NCBI GenBank assembly: GCA_934045075.1
Contig: OW203722.1
Span: forward strand, 17,515,486-17,579,485
Reading direction: 5' to 3'
Origin: Yponomeuta sedellus
Lineage: Eukaryota > Arthropoda > Insecta > Lepidoptera > Yponomeutidae
DNA: 64,000 bases
A program made the position numbers and the translations under genes. This document shows, piece after piece, positions 1 to 11,253 of the stretch (the first letter of the stretch is position 1; each line of letters starts with the position of its first letter). The notes beneath the pieces are model-generated. The model ran no database searches. It saw only the letters and a program-made list of their open reading frames with translations, and was not told the origin of the DNA.

Positions 1-675
1 AACTATTTAAACTAGGAAAACAATCGGTTCGATTTAAACTGTGGCCACGTTTTCCTATACTCGATTACCGGTGCACAGGAAAATGGGCCTTGGAACGTAA
101 ATTTCATGTCCATGCATGAATAAACTGTGGCCAGAAATGCTGTGATGCTCTGCCGCATAGCCATCACCTTAGAATCCGATCGTTTATATCTTAAAAGGAG
201 GTTCGTCAAACGAACATAACGTACGTATACCGTTATCGGCTGTACGTGCTTTAGGTAATGATAAAATTGACATTTATTATGGCTCTGCTGCGGAGGGTAT
301 TCTTTAGCAGAGCCACAAAGACTATGTACGCTGGAAAATATCATTATTAGACAAGGCCTTTGTACATTTTCTCATGTAATTAGTGCAATAAAGAATTAAA
401 ATAATAATAATAATAAGGTTTTGTAAAATGGACTTTTTAGATTTGTGAGTTTTTGACTTCTTGTATCGAGTCATGGTATAGAATCTCATCTGATGACGTA
501 CTTCCGTTTTTGACGTACTTCCGGCTTCGTAGAGTCGGTTTCTTTTTTTTTTCGAAAAATTTAATAAACAATTCAAATTTAAATATTCAACCCAGGCTCC
601 TAAAGTTACCTTATTTTTTAATAACGAAAATTTATAAAAACAACTACATTTTTGTAAGACAATGGTCTTTCGCAG
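1..675. other. Upstream kinase intron, nothing recognised
   Basis: AT-rich sequence ending in the acceptor at 671-675. I see no exon here. A duplicated GACGTACTTCCG motif near 494-525 recurs in similar form near 51853-51880, so part of it is probably an old interspersed repeat. Confidence 0.4.
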
Positions 676-835
676 GTGCTGCGCAAGTGGCGCTTCCGCA
701 CCAACATAGTGAACCAGCTGTCGGCGGAGTGCAAGCAGCAGGTGACGTCACTGATGGAGCCCGAGGCCAAGTCGCGACCTACCGCGGGCAGCATCATCAC
801 CGGCAATTGGATCGGCATGGACCCAAGACTAACCA
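676..835 (+). CDS. Ser/Thr kinase (TSSK-like), C-lobe exon
   Basis: Internal exon with acceptor TTTCGCAG at 668-675 and donor GTATGT at 836; it enters in phase 0 and leaves in phase 1. The 53 codons read as the last subdomain of a protein kinase: a basic stretch (RKWRFRTN), then AECKQQVTSLMEPEAKSRPT followed by a helix ending in NWI. This matches the 'ECK..I..ML.PD...R.....I..H.W' pattern of TSSK/CAMK-type kinases just before the domain end. Family knowledge says TSSKs phosphorylate sperm proteins in testis; for this gene that is inference. The catalytic loop and ATP-binding lobe lie left of the window, so activity cannot be judged. Codon use is GC-rich at third positions, unlike the flanking introns, which supports real coding. 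Confidence 0.75.
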
Positions 836-876
836 GTATGTGTGGTTTGCATGCCAATTCAAGGGGTATCTATCTA

Positions 877-1115
877 CAGTCTATTTATCCTTACTTGTCC
901 AATTTAGTAAACAACTTTCTACCAGTAAAGTATGACTTTACTGCCATATTCCCATAAATGAAGTAACACGGGACACTATTTTAGATATCACGTTGCCAAA
1001 TTTATAAACACAGTTTACATGAACTTGCAAGAAAATGTATATTTTAGGCATGAAATGACAATTTCGAGGTTAGAATCTTGTTTACTAAATTGGACAAGTA
1101 AGGAAAAATAGACTG
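877..1115. mobile_element. Tc1/mariner-type MITE, copy 1
   Basis: TA (875-876) then CAGTCTATTTATCCTTACTT; the right end is the complement (AAGTAAGGAAAAATAGACTG) followed by TA (1116-1117). The terminal inverted repeat extends about 38 bp through TTTAGTAAACAA with few mismatches. 239 bp, no ORF. The CAGT...ACTG ends with a TA duplication are the mariner-type signature. Confidence 0.88.
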
Positions 1116-1651
1116 TACGATCGTGACTTAGATATATACCTCTATCTATCTTCGTCACGGTATTGACCCAGAGGGAGAGCACAAGGTTTTATCGACGTTT
1201 TATCTTTAAGAAATGGCCGTTTTACCGAATTTTGACGTCTATAGTGGGTTAAATTATTGAGCACAATAAGCTTTGTAGCTGTGCCAACCTTTTTACAACA
1301 TTTTATACTCCTATATTTCTTCCCGTTCTATCCTTTCATTTTAAAATCAAAATTTAAAATTACGTCACCCATTCATTTGCATTCACCAGCACCCATACCA
1401 CTTCGCCTTTAAATAAATAACACTACTGACAATAATTTTAACACTGCAAATTGTCTCCTTTCCGTTTTATTCTTTATCAGTCAGTTTTCTATAGCTTTTA
1501 AAATCAACACAGTGTTTTGAAGTTCTATACATTTTGTTACATATTGTTGATTACAAGAACAAATTCAAGCTTTTCTCAAACATTTTTGGGTCTTTTTTGG
1601 CACCCCAGGACCCTAAAAAACGATACTTTGTTGTAATTACATTTTAACTCT

Positions 1652-2003
1652 AAGCGCTCGTGGCCTACCCGAACCGAGTGATTGGAATCAATCACTTGAG
1701 TGAAGCAACAACAGGCGCGGTCAGGTGCAGGATGGGTGACCGTCCTGTGACTACCGCTAGTGGCATTTTTTCCGAGCGCGTCCGTGCTTCGCAAGGCACG
1801 TTAAGCCGTTGGTGCCGGCTGCCAGTCGTTAAGCCATGTCAGACTCCTTATGGGCGGCTTGATAACTTCTGACAGTAAGGCCCGCCACTGTCTTACAATC
1901 CTCCACCAACCCGGACTTGGCCCCCGTGGTGGAGTATGGCCTAACCTTCCTCCGATGCAGGAAGAGACCCGTGCCCCAGCGGTGGGGACCTACAAGGGTT
2001 GAT
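1652..2003 (+). repeat. 5S-like SINE, copy 1 (near full length)
   Basis: Starts AAGCGCTCGTGGCC. At 1701-1744 it has AAGCAACAACAGGCGCGGTC + AGGTGCAGGATGGGTGACCG, closely parallel to the conserved interior of eukaryotic 5S rRNA (AAGCA.CGTCGGGCGCGGTTA, GGATGGGTGACCG), which carries the internal pol III promoter. The remainder is a unique body ending GGGTTGAT. Sense with the kinase gene, ending about 50 bp before the exon at 2054. Confidence 0.85.
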
Positions 2004-2053
2004 GCCGAAGTATTTAGTTAGACTAGTCAAGAGCTCGCTCTGCCTGTCATCAG

Positions 2054-2173
2054 AACTGACGTTCCTCGAGGAGAGTCTCCTGAAGCAGGCCACAGAGAAG
2101 CAGTCGGCCGGCGCCGAGGATGAGACCGAGCTCGAGCGCCTCGCCGAGCTGCGCCGCAAGGGCCGCGGGAAAG
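2054..2173 (+). CDS. Kinase C-terminal extension exon
   Basis: 120-nt exon, acceptor CTGCCTGTCATCAG and donor GTGAGC, phase 1 in and out, so it joins the previous and next exons without a shift. It encodes a charged helical segment (LTFLEESLLKQATEKQ, then ELERLAELRRKGRGK) after the kinase fold. I recognise no domain; it looks like a short coiled-coil or basic tail. A 5S-like SINE sits about 50 bp upstream of its acceptor. Confidence 0.7.
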
Positions 2174-3137
2174 GTGAGCATGGCCGATGTTAGATAAATA
2201 TAGAACACTTCTTTTTCTTCACTTCTTAGATGTCCCTTTACGTGAGCCGGGTTTTCATGATCTTAGGCGACCCCAGTTTTGTAATTAAGGTTATGCACTA
2301 TGAGTTTATTTAAACTTTTAAATAATCTTATACGGCCTTATTAATAAATTAGTTATACACTCTGAGTAACTATTTAACGTATATAAATTTAAACTGGTTT
2401 TTTCGTATAAATAACCAGTTTGTCAGACCTCGCATAAGTGCTGTATACACACCTCATAACCTTTATTAGTAAGGCCGATAGTGCGTAACTTTAACGTAGG
2501 CATCGATCCGGCGGAAATTTAAATATTTTCGCAATGGAGCGTGGATTTATCAATGTTGTGAAGACTAGTGGTTGTAATCATAGAACAATTAAACAAGTTG
2601 TAATGAGGGTTACATTTGGTATCTACTCGCAACATTGGCATAGTATAAGCGAAAAAATACAGTGTCACGACGACACGTGCGGGAATGGCGTTGAGCAGGA
2701 CCGTTTTCAGTTTCAATATCACGGGCCCTGGGGCTTATCACTGTTAACCTAGCGTTATCTCAGTGCGTTAGTTCCTATTAAAGAAGTGACCAGTCCGTAC
2801 GTTAGGTCCATTTCACGTCTTTTGCCACAGACTCTCTCAGGTAATGACCTAATCAAAAGCCCCTAAATGTACTTGTATACTATGCAATCCATCGTAAACA
2901 TTCGGGGAATGGATGTTCGAGGGAAAATGACATTCGACGAAATAAACGTTCAGGGGAAAAGAACAATTTACATTTGGACATACATACATACATATCAAAC
3001 GAAACGACTGGACATAACAGTAAACTGAACCCACCAAGTGTTCTGGATCGTTATTTTTGTGCCTCTTGGCTAAATAAGGTTGTTTATCGGCCAATAGCGT
3101 AGATAACTGTGTTTCTTACACTACATTCGTTCCGCAG
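2174..3137 (+). other. Kinase last intron, nothing recognised
   Basis: Runs from GTGAGC to TTCGTTCCGCAG. I see no repeat family shared with the rest of the window and no additional exon. Confidence 0.5.
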
Positions 3138-3211
3138 AGGGTCTCAAAGTGCTGAAACCAACAGATACGAACTACATCAAGTCGCAGCCCCTGTTTGAAG
3201 ACAAAAAATGA
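3138..3211 (+). CDS. Kinase terminal exon with stop
   Basis: Acceptor TTCGTTCCGCAG at 3126-3137. It enters in phase 1 (two bases complete a Glu codon) and runs 23 further codons, ending PLFEDKK and TGA at 3209-3211. The tail is short and charged with no recognised motif. An AATAAA at 3651-3656 is a plausible polyadenylation signal. Phase agreement across all three exons (676-835, 2054-2173, 3138-3211) is the main evidence. Confidence 0.7.
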
Positions 3212-5451
3212 AAGGCGATAATTCAACTTCTCTCAGTGTTTATTAACTGTTATTACTTAATCACTTATGCCTTTATGTTATTGTGAACATTATTCTTTAT
3301 ATATATATTTTATTTCATAAACATTGTAATGCTACAGTGGAATTTATCGGGGAAAATATTCGCCCATACAAAACCTTGTATATTGGTGTAAAGCTATGGA
3401 AGACAGGGGTATGCAGCCGGTTTACAATATCGCTCTAATCATACAAATTTGGCACATGGTGGTGGTAATGGGGTCTCGGTTATTGCATATCGATGAAAAA
3501 AACATGAAAAATCGTAAACGAAGAGTTGAAAAAAGTCAAAAGGGATAAATTATCTCTAAACCTGTAAAACTAATAGTTGCATAAATGTTGATTACCCTTG
3601 TAATTTGCAAGTATTCACTGTACTACTAGATTACACTACATTTTTTAAATAATAAAGTAATTAACAGCGAAACAAAAATAGTATTTTTTATACTCCCTAG
3701 GTATATGCGCTGAATCTCTTTGAAACCTTTAATTAAATAAGTTTCCTTATAGCTACAGCCTAAGAAACTGGTAAACTCTTACAATAACTTTAATACGCCT
3801 GTGTAAGTCGTATGCGGTAAATCGAAATAATACAGTTTTACAAAATATATTGTCGTACGTCAGTCGTTTCCTAGTAAACTATGAGAAGAATAGTGTAGTA
3901 ACAATATTAGCCTTATGGGTCCCCTCGGCGAATCCAATTGTTACAAGAAAATAACAGAATACGGGAAAGTAACCTTTTAACATTGAGAGCCTTTAAACAC
4001 CTCCTTGAGGGGACTGTTTATTTAATTAAATAATACTTTTACAAGGTTTTCACGATCAATCGGTATGATTAAAATGCAACCTATGCCCACTTGGAATGTC
4101 TATTGCTCATTCATGACTTTTACGTTTACACATTATTCAAACAGTCTTATAACTACAATGAATAGAAATAGCAGATATTTTATAATAACATTCACTGAGA
4201 AAAATTCATCTTATAATCTTCGTGAGAAATAAATAACCAATGCTTCATTTTGTTAACTCCTACTTAATTAAATCTATCCGTGATCCAATAACATGATTTT
4301 TGGCAGTTAAACTTTTTATATTAATAAACCCTACGTTTATGATTAATTTATTAATTTATGATTCTTTTATTAACTTAAGGTACTTTTTCTTTGTTATCTT
4401 GGACATTTTACAGTTTCCTTTACTAGACAACGTTAATAATTACATGCTCAGCGCCCAATTTGTCAATTTAGCACCAATATTAAGTATTTTCGAGCAAAAT
4501 TCGTTTAAAAGAAATCAAGTCATCAAAATTGTACTGGTAGCTGTATATAAACAGTGAGACTATTTTGTGCGTTGGATTTTTCAGATTGGAACTTACTATA
4601 ATACATATTATAAAAAAAAAACATACACGTTTAGATGTAAACCTTGTGCTACTATAGATATGCAGAGCCTTGGATTTGTTATAAATAACTTAACACAGTA
4701 AGTAACTAAATAACACACAAACTAAAAGGACCAGTTAGACCTCTTAACTACTTTAAAGTACATAATATAATTTATAATTCTTTGTTTTACATTTATATCC
4801 CTCGAGTACAAACCTACCCACAGGGTTAACGCCGCCATTTTGGATTTTTGGGCGCGGTGTTTGATTGAGCTGCATTTTTATTTGAGACATGTACATTATG
4901 CTTTACTGTATCTTACATCACGGGAGAGAAGGGGCACATAATATCTCTGCATAGGTAAAAGAATGGTGGACCTCCTCGCCGACTAACATTGGGGGGTATC
5001 CTGTTGAACATACCCCCGATTTCTCGTACACTGAAAAATATGTTAATCTGCTATTAACAACTGTCATTGGTCTAAAAGTAGATAAAAAGTTTCTCAACTA
5101 AACTTTTGGTGAATACTGCTGTATGGTGCACGTTTTTTTCCGAATTTTTAATTGTATGTGACATCTAATGTGACATTAAATAATTACACAGTAGATTAAA
5201 AGATTGTTCGTGTACAAGAAACCGAAGGTTAATGATCGAGTAACAGGCAAAGAGGTATCAAACACGCCGGTGGTAAAGTCAACATCACGAGTCTCAGGGA
5301 AGTTATTCATAATATACTTGGTCACTGTTATATGCTTTAACAACCAGCAAGGTTACTCTACTATCGACGCTCTTGTCGCGCGACTTATAAGTGCGAGTAT
5401 CGAATAAAAGAGGTTACCTCCGGGTTCCCTGCCTGTAAACTTGGTGAGACG
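3212..5451. other. Intergenic region between convergent genes
   Basis: Tail-to-tail spacer holding both 3' UTRs. Candidate poly(A) signals are AATAAA at 3651-3656 for the plus-strand kinase, and TTTATT at 4877-4882 (AATAAA on the minus strand) for liprin-beta. Otherwise AT-rich with no gene seen. Confidence 0.5.
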
Positions 5452-5529
5452 TTAGTGAGCCCTCTCGATGGCGTCACGCGGGGGAGAGACAGCCGACGCG
5501 ACGCCCGAAGCTGTTTTTACTTTCATCGT
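5452..5529 (-). CDS. Liprin-beta exon 13 (last coding exon)
   Basis: Acceptor TTAATTTTCCAG just above 5529. The phase-0 reading gives 25 codons (starting TMKVKTASG, ending AIERAH) and TAA at 5452-5454. Third positions are GC-rich and the phase matches exon 12. I cannot confirm it by homology because liprin-beta tails diverge. Acceptors further down in the same frame would give other short tails (see rejected items). Confidence 0.6.
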   Translation of the reverse strand, partial: TMKVKTASGVASAVSPPRDAIERAH

Positions 5530-6769
5530 CTGGAAAATTAACCTAGGGTTAGCTTTTTGTCAGGGTCGACGTAACACCATAGTGCTACCTGATAATCTGT
5601 TCGAGTGATCGGATTAGGCAGAATATAAATTCTTAATTTGGCAAGGAGACAACAGAGACCTGCTAAATACACCAAATAAGTGTCCATGATCTAGTAGTGG
5701 CCACATTAACTAATGCCGGCTACGTAATAAAGCAGTTTACTCAAATACTACATATTCTGTCGTTAGAGTTTCCAATTCTAAAATTATATTAAAAATTTTA
5801 CTTCGAATACTAATTTCGGTCAAAATAAATAAATAAAATTAACATAATTATATACTAAATGCCATCCAGTAGCGATTCAAGCTTTTATATTCTGCTTATT
5901 CCGATCTCTGTAAATTAGCGTAATTACCTTGAGACAGTAGATAATACAAAGCGTGTCCGCTCCACCGCGTATAAGGCAATGTCGGATGTGTTCACTAATT
6001 TATTAATTCGTCGATCATTCTGTTTTTAAATTACTCATGCCGAGTGAAATATGATAAATAAGTAAAAGTGAACTATCTGGTTTTAAACTACAATTTTTAA
6101 TCTTTTTCTATATTTATATTAGTTTTCTAAATTATTACTACTAGTGCACATCCTTTTGCCAGGCATGTATCCATCAATAATCAATCAGCCGGTACTCATC
6201 CACTGTTGGACTTAGGCCCCAAGACATGCCAAATAATTTTGACCTTGGCCATCTAAAGACGGTACCTATGGGTACCGATTGGGCAGTAAATTCTGCCGAA
6301 AACCTGATAAGGGTTCTCGAATGGAGAACGATCTACCAAACGCAGCATAGGACACCCACGAGGTCGCTGGTTGGTGATGGAGCGGACGTCGCCATTTGTG
6401 GCTAAAGTAATCTTCTTATAATTTCATAATAAAAAACACTACTATAAATAGATAGCTTTGAAGTAAGTTTAGTGACTCAATTTTTAATTATGAAATCGGT
6501 GTCGACGGGAAAGAAGGTTTTTAAATAACACTAGATATGTCTTAGTTATCCTTACATTTGTTAGATGCTCACCCAAAAACCATAATTACTGTTAATAAAT
6601 ACCAAGACATTTTGTTATATGAAACCCTTATTAGTATGATATCTGTTATTGGCACTCCAAAACCCAATTAAAAAATGTAACGAATTTTGTACAAACCTTG
6701 GTTTTTTTTGTCGCAAATCCATATCTTTGTTGTATTTAAACACTGTCAGTTTTATTTATGAAAACACTT

Positions 6770-6885
6770 TTCTTCAAATACAGGTTTCATAGTCTGTGAT
6801 AAAAAGAAAGACTTCACCACAGACTATATTTAAACTGCATTTGAGGTGTGTTTTAGAGGAATCGTGTTTTTATAAATCAAACCCT
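6770..6885. repeat. Dispersed repeat family R8, copy 1
   Basis: A block with TCTGTG..AAAGAAAGA..ACTATATTTAAAC..GTGTTTTTATAAAT. It is shared, with divergence, with 15745-15850 and 60060-60155. Type unknown; the ends are partly inverted (TCATAGTCTGTG and CACAGACTAT), suggesting a MITE. Confidence 0.5.
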
Positions 6886-7440
6886 ATGAATGTTGGGGTT
6901 TTATTTATAAATCTAATTCGACTTATCGCATATTCTTGAAAACCGTAACTTAAAAAATATAAAAAAGCTATGCTTTGCAAGTATACGATTGACTGCAAAA
7001 ACAGATTATATCCTCTACTTTCCTGGGCTAATAAAATGGAAGAACTCTAGTGTTCATGCCAATTAAAAAAACATTTACTCGATTGATCATGATGCCTATC
7101 ATTTAATGGAACTGTGAGAAGAAACTAGTTGCAGAGGTTCAATTCACGAGACTCATGGGACTACCGAGAAAAAAACTTCTCACCTGTTCCATCATGGAAC
7201 TAACCCATGGAACTAGTGGGAACATTTAACATCAAATTACTGAGCTCCGTGGTGGGATATGCCTTTCTTCCGTAAAGAGGTTCCGTAAAGAGATTTGCGC
7301 TTACCAACACATTCAGCGATTCATTTTTATATAATAGATAACGTAGACCCGTTGAATGCAACTCTATGAGCATAGTGCGAGTCATTAAAAAATACGTTGT
7401 GAACAACAATCAATGCAGCAACGGACAAATTAATCGTTCG

Positions 7441-7540
7441 TTATTAACCCTTGTATGCCCCCACTGCTGGGGCACGGGTCTCTTCCTGCATCGCACGAAG
7501 GTTAGGCCATACTCCACCACGGGGGCCAAGCCCGGGTTAG
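7441..7540 (-). repeat. 5S-like SINE, copy 5 (3' end only)
   Basis: Holds only the 3' portion of the family on the minus strand: the block matching CCCGTGGTGGAGTATGG through the GGGTTAATAA end. 5'-truncated, as expected of retroposed SINEs. Sense with liprin-beta. Confidence 0.7.
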
Positions 7541-8112
7541 TCCGGGGCAAATTAATAAAAACTAAAAACAATGGAATGCAGTGATAAAATATACACGCAT
7601 CAGTTTTAAGCTGCATGTGTATAAATAATAATAATATTTATTTAAAGACAAGTCACTGCTGATGCTAAAAGAATAATGTTATCTAGTTCTCAGAGAACTT
7701 CCAAAGAACAGTAACATTAGTGCTGTGCTGTTGTAACATTTTTAAGTAATGTTTAATTTTAATTTAACAAACGCTTGATATCAATTTTTTTATCTTATGT
7801 TATGTAAACTATCTGCAATAAATAATAAACCTGCAAACGTTGGTTTTCTATATTAATTAGCCTACGACCTAATCTTAGACCTACCAAATGTGCCCAAAAA
7901 AATAATAGAAAACAGTGAAGCCATTTCGGAGGAATTTGATCACAACACAGTGACACAAAATTTTTATAAAGAAGAAATATATACCTAGGCAATGCCCTGA
8001 CTAAAGCTCAAATTATGAGACTTTGGTGTGTGCCATTGTGATCAAAAACAGTAGAGCAGACTATCTGTGTTCGCAGTGAACCCGGATTAGTAGTGTTAGC
8101 AATGCAACTTAC

Positions 8113-8229
8113 GGGCGTGCCAGTAATGTCACCTGAGCAGTCGTCCGTGAGCGGGCACACGAGGTCGCTGAAGTCGGCCTCGTCTTTGCTCTTCTTGCGC
8201 TTCAGGGAAAACTGACTCTTCTTTGGTAC
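8113..8229 (-). CDS. Liprin-beta exon 12
   Basis: Acceptor CTGTTTCAG, donor GTAAGT, phase 0 both sides, 39 codons. Encodes the basic run VPKKSQFSLKRKKSK and the DFSDLVCPL block, which corresponds to the KK...DYVCPM segment found after the third SAM domain in liprin-beta proteins. A 5S-like SINE ends about 20 bp upstream of the acceptor. Confidence 0.9.
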
Positions 8230-8250
8230 CTGAAACAGATCATCATCATC

Positions 8251-8500
8251 ATCAACCAATTATGTCCCCACCGAGGGACACGGGTCTCTTCCCTGAGGAA
8301 GGTAAAGGCCATACTCCATCACAGAGGCCAAGTCCAGATTGGTGGAGCCTTGCAAGACTAGCGGCTGGTTTTACTGTCAGAAGTTTTGAAGACGCCCTAA
8401 GGCCTCTGAGTTGGCTTAACGGATGCGATCTATGGCCCGATATGTTGCTTAACCTTCGTGATCGTTTATCAGATCACTCAGGCAGCCGGGGCTACGAGTG
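8251..8500 (-). repeat. 5S-like SINE, copy 6 (diverged)
   Basis: Diverged copy in liprin sense orientation. Its 3' end is a (GAT)n tail at 8239-8253 that runs almost into the exon 12 acceptor. The CACGGGTCTCTTCC and GGCCATACTCCA blocks (plus-strand reading) match the other copies. Confidence 0.65.
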
Positions 8501-8656
8501 ATTAAAAAAAAAACAATATTGAGAATTTTAGATACCGTACCGATCGGCGAGTGCCTTGATGTCTTCGTTTAGTTGGTCAGTACGTAGCATTGCCAAGCAA
8601 GTCTGTCCGCCGAATCGACTAATACAGAAAACATGGTCTCGCACGTGATTGGACGT

Positions 8657-8911
8657 TAGTTAATTAGTTAGACCTGAGATTTCCGCACTTAGCCTCGTAG
8701 TTGGGCCATTGTACGTAGCAAGCGCTGAGGTACGGTAACACATCAGACCCTAGGGTTTCCTTACGATGTTTTCCTTCACCGTCAGCGAGTAGTATTGCTA
8801 CTATAATTTCACAAATGTATATAACTTAGAAAACAAAGTCATTGGTACATGCCGGGGTTCGAACCCACGTTCTCCCGATTGAGAAGCCGGCGTTCTACAC
8901 CGCTCCGTCAC
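8657..8911 (-). repeat. tRNA-derived SINE B, full copy with TSD
   Basis: The minus strand begins with a tRNA-like head containing the B-box GGTTCGAACCC, then a tail with CAATGACTTTG and AGTAGCAATACT. It is flanked by an exact 13-bp duplication CGTGATTGGACGT at 8644-8656 and 8912-8924, which defines the insertion. Related partial copies are at 9953-10133, 34075-34165 and 54688-54850. Confidence 0.85.
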
Positions 8912-9073
8912 CGTGATTGGACGTATAGGCTGTGTTCGTATTGGGTGTTAGGGATGTTTTAAACATGCCACTAAAATGTGCAAGACTATGTGTTGCGTTT
9001 ACTTTAAGATTGACGCTTAAATGTGCTTCGAAACTTTGTATGCCTTAATCGTAAAAAATGCACCTATACGTAC

Positions 9074-9170
9074 CTTATATTTGGTTGTAGTGGTGAGCGG
9101 CTGATAGCCCAATGTCTGCTCCGCATTGCGTTTCTGCTGTATCACGTCCCGGCCAAGTAAGTCGTTGAAT
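9074..9170 (-). CDS. Liprin-beta exon 11
   Basis: Acceptor CCCGTTACAG, donor GTACGT; enters needing one base and leaves in phase 0. Encodes FNDLLGRDVIQQKRNAEQTL and GYQPLTTTTKYK, matching the conserved 'FN.LIG.E....KR.A......PLT.TAK.K' block directly after SAM3 in liprin-beta. Confidence 0.92.
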
Positions 9171-10168
9171 CTGTAACGGGCAAAACACATTTAAGGGGAT
9201 CCATAGGGCTAACTGGCCTAAGATATGGTATTTCCCCTTGGTGACGCTAGTATTACTCTATGGAAAGGTGCTACGCGGTGCTGCTTACTAACGCCACCAA
9301 TGGAATAAAAATCGTAACTGGTTTTACTATACGTTTTAAAAAAAAAGTGAACATCATCAATCTTAACTACTGAAATAACTATTTTTAAAATATACAGTCT
9401 AGAACCGAGGGTCAACAACCTAGGACTTGAATCGATTTCCGTTTTTGGCAAAACTGTTGTACATTCCCAGATTATTTCATTCTTTTTCTCCAGAGGTTCT
9501 TAAAAAGCTACTATATTTCTTAAGATTAATGTTGTTCACTTTTTTCTAAGACCCATTATAAAAGAAGATATGATTTTATGACTATTGGTGGCGCTGCTGC
9601 TGTTAGTATTAAGTTGGCCTTTTTACTTTTTAATCTGTTCTAAAAGTTCAATAAAGAATTTGAATAATAATAATATAAACGATCCGGACGAATATCTTTC
9701 GCTTCACCATTCACTAGTGGTTGTGCATGCACCTTTGTCTGTTACGGGAAATTTTTATCTTGCTCATTGCTAATACATTTCCATATTAGTCGCCTGATGC
9801 GACGCTTACCGGCCCTACCAGTCATATTCGCTCTAATCATTTGTTTCTTCCTGTCTTCTCCATCCTCTGTATATTTGCTATCAAATAGTTACGCGTCTTG
9901 TCTCATGATTTCAGCAATTTCCTCTGTCTGTATCTTCACCTACTAATGTAGTTAAGTTAGACCTGAGATTTCCGCACTTGGCCTCATAGTTGGGCCATTG
10001 TATGTAGCAAGCGCTTAGGTATGTTGTCACTTCAGACACTAGGGTTTCCTCATGATGTTTTTATTCACGTCAGCGAGTATTATTGCTACTATAAGTTCAC
10101 AAATGCACATAACTTAGCAAACAAAGTCATTGGTCACCTACTAATGTAACAAAAACCTGATTACCAAC
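9171..10168 (-). other. Liprin-beta intron 10
   Basis: Contains a 5'-truncated SINE B tail (9953-10133) that stops about 35 bp from exon 10. The region 9200-9900 is AT-rich with no recognised element. Confidence 0.55.
9953..10133 (-). repeat. SINE B, truncated copy
   Basis: Matches the non-tRNA part of 8657-8911 (CCTGAGATTTCCGCACTT, GTTGGGCCATTGTA, CAAAGTCATTGGT on plus) and stops where the tRNA head should begin. It lies about 35 bp past the exon 10 donor, sense with the gene. Confidence 0.75.
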
Positions 10169-10280
10169 CTCTGTGTAAGATGCCGTCGCAGCAAAGTCTT
10201 GTTCGCGGGAATGTACAGCAACGCAGCGAGAAGCTCCGCCGTGAATCGGGGCTCCAGCAGCATCAGACCTCCGTGAACGC
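10169..10280 (-). CDS. Liprin-beta exon 10 (SAM3, second half)
   Basis: Acceptor CACATTCCAG, donor GTTGGT (a weak donor); phase 1 in, 2 out. Encodes VHGGLMLLEPRFTAELLAAL and the KTLLRRHLTQR helix, the C-terminal half of the third SAM domain. This is the best-conserved stretch of liprin-beta and aligns without gaps to the vertebrate pattern I know. Confidence 0.95.
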
Positions 10281-10351
10281 CTGGAATGTGTAGGCACACC
10301 TCAATACTAGTATTTACCAATAACTCGCGATGCTCATACATAGTTATATAT

Positions 10352-10431
10352 TGCCCACTGCTGAAGCACGGGTCTCTTCCTGTATCGCCTGATTATTCCA
10401 ATCACTCGGTTCGACTAGGCCACGAGCGCTT
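10352..10431 (-). repeat. 5S-like SINE, copy 7 (internally deleted)
   Basis: Joins the 3'-end block directly to the 5' head (plus-strand reading ending CACGAGCGCT), losing the middle. It lies about 67 bp upstream of the exon 10 acceptor, in the gene's sense. Confidence 0.65.
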
Positions 10432-10506
10432 CTTTATGTTAATCAATTATTCATTATTGAGTACGCAATAATTTATTGCACTTCACAAGTTTATAAAAGA
10501 CATTGA

Positions 10507-10620
10507 CTGCCACGATGGTCTAGCAGATAATTCGTTTGACTACTAAAACAGAGGACGTGGGTTCGATTGCCACTTGAGGCCGCCGTACTAGATCAGTACA
10601 AATGTCCTCAGTCTGGGTAT
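10507..10620 (+). repeat. tRNA-like SINE head
   Basis: Has an A-box-like TGGTCTAGCAGA and a B-box-like GGTTCGATTGCC at tRNA spacing. No closed acceptor stem, so this is a SINE fragment, not a tRNA gene. Confidence 0.5.
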
Positions 10621-10636
10621 ATTATATTCATGTTTT

Positions 10637-10985
10637 GGTCGGCCTCGGTGGCGTAGCGGCTTAGCACGCTGACTGTAAAACGGAAGGTCTCGGGTTCGAT
10701 CCCCGGCCGGGTCAAACTAGGAAACTAACTTTTCTAGTTTGTTTCGGGTCTTGGATGTTATTTATGTATCTATTATATTAAATTTATCGTCGAGTTAGCA
10801 CCTATAACACAAGTTATTTAGTTGTACTTAGTATAGGACTAACGAGATCTGTGTAATATGTCCGTGAATATTTATTCATATTTTTTTATATGTGATGACC
10901 TTGCCTGGTTACAATAACACAGGGCATCCTAGTTTGGAACAAAGACAAGTGATGGTGTTGTGTGGCAGTTATTATTATTGTTATA
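10637..10985 (+). repeat. tRNA-derived SINE C, copy 1
   Basis: A tRNA-like head (TGGCGTAGCGG A-box, GGTTCGATCCC B-box) is followed by a family body (GGTCTTGGATGTT, ACACAGGGCATCCTAG) and a TTA-rich tail. A second copy is at 46189-46370. The head cannot form a full acceptor stem. Confidence 0.75.
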
Positions 10986-11253
10986 TTTCATTATGTTGTA
11001 TACGTAAGTCAAGGAGGTAAACTGTTATATTATATTAATCGTGCCTAATCGCGATCATTTCCATAACAACCTAGAGCTTGCTTCGATGGAATATTTAAGC
11101 CATAACGTTCATTAAGTCACAGTTTCTGTAAAACAATGAAGAAAATGTTTGATTTTGGTTTTTTATTTGTCACCACGGTCTCCCAACTTCGCTGTATAGC
11201 TTAGACTCGGTAATATCCATTCTAATCTGCAACATTTGGTCACATGTACGCAC

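Larger units (their letters stand above)
836..2053 (+). other. Kinase intron with MITE and 5S-like SINE
   Basis: Intron bounded by GTATGT and CTGTCATCAG. It contains a Tc1/mariner-type MITE (877-1115) starting about 40 bp after the donor, and a 5S-like SINE (1652-2003) ending about 50 bp before the acceptor. The rest (1116-1651) shows nothing recognisable. Confidence 0.65.
5530..8112 (-). other. Liprin-beta intron 12
   Basis: AT-rich. It contains a fragment of a common 'CCACTGTTGGACTTAGG' type repeat near 6195-6235, a repeat also seen near 15745 and 60060 (6770-6885), and a 3' fragment of the 5S-like SINE (7441-7540). No further exon is recognised. Confidence 0.55.
10281..11253 (-). other. 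Liprin-beta intron 9
   Basis: Holds a 5S-like SINE fragment (10352-10431), a tRNA-like SINE head (10507-10620) and a longer tRNA-derived SINE on the plus strand (10637-10985). The remainder is unremarkable. Confidence 0.6.

Noticed and set aside
1698..1760. 5S rRNA gene
   Set aside because: Only the interior resembles 5S; the flanks and 3' body are those of a dispersed repeat family.
5385..5432. Alternative last liprin exon after acceptor TTTACAG (reading AGNPEV...)
   Set aside because: Also in frame, but the acceptor at 5530-5532 has a better pyrimidine tract and gives a more codon-biased product. It cannot be excluded without cDNA.
8840..8911. tRNA gene on the minus strand
   Set aside because: Part of a SINE flanked by an exact 13-bp target duplication.
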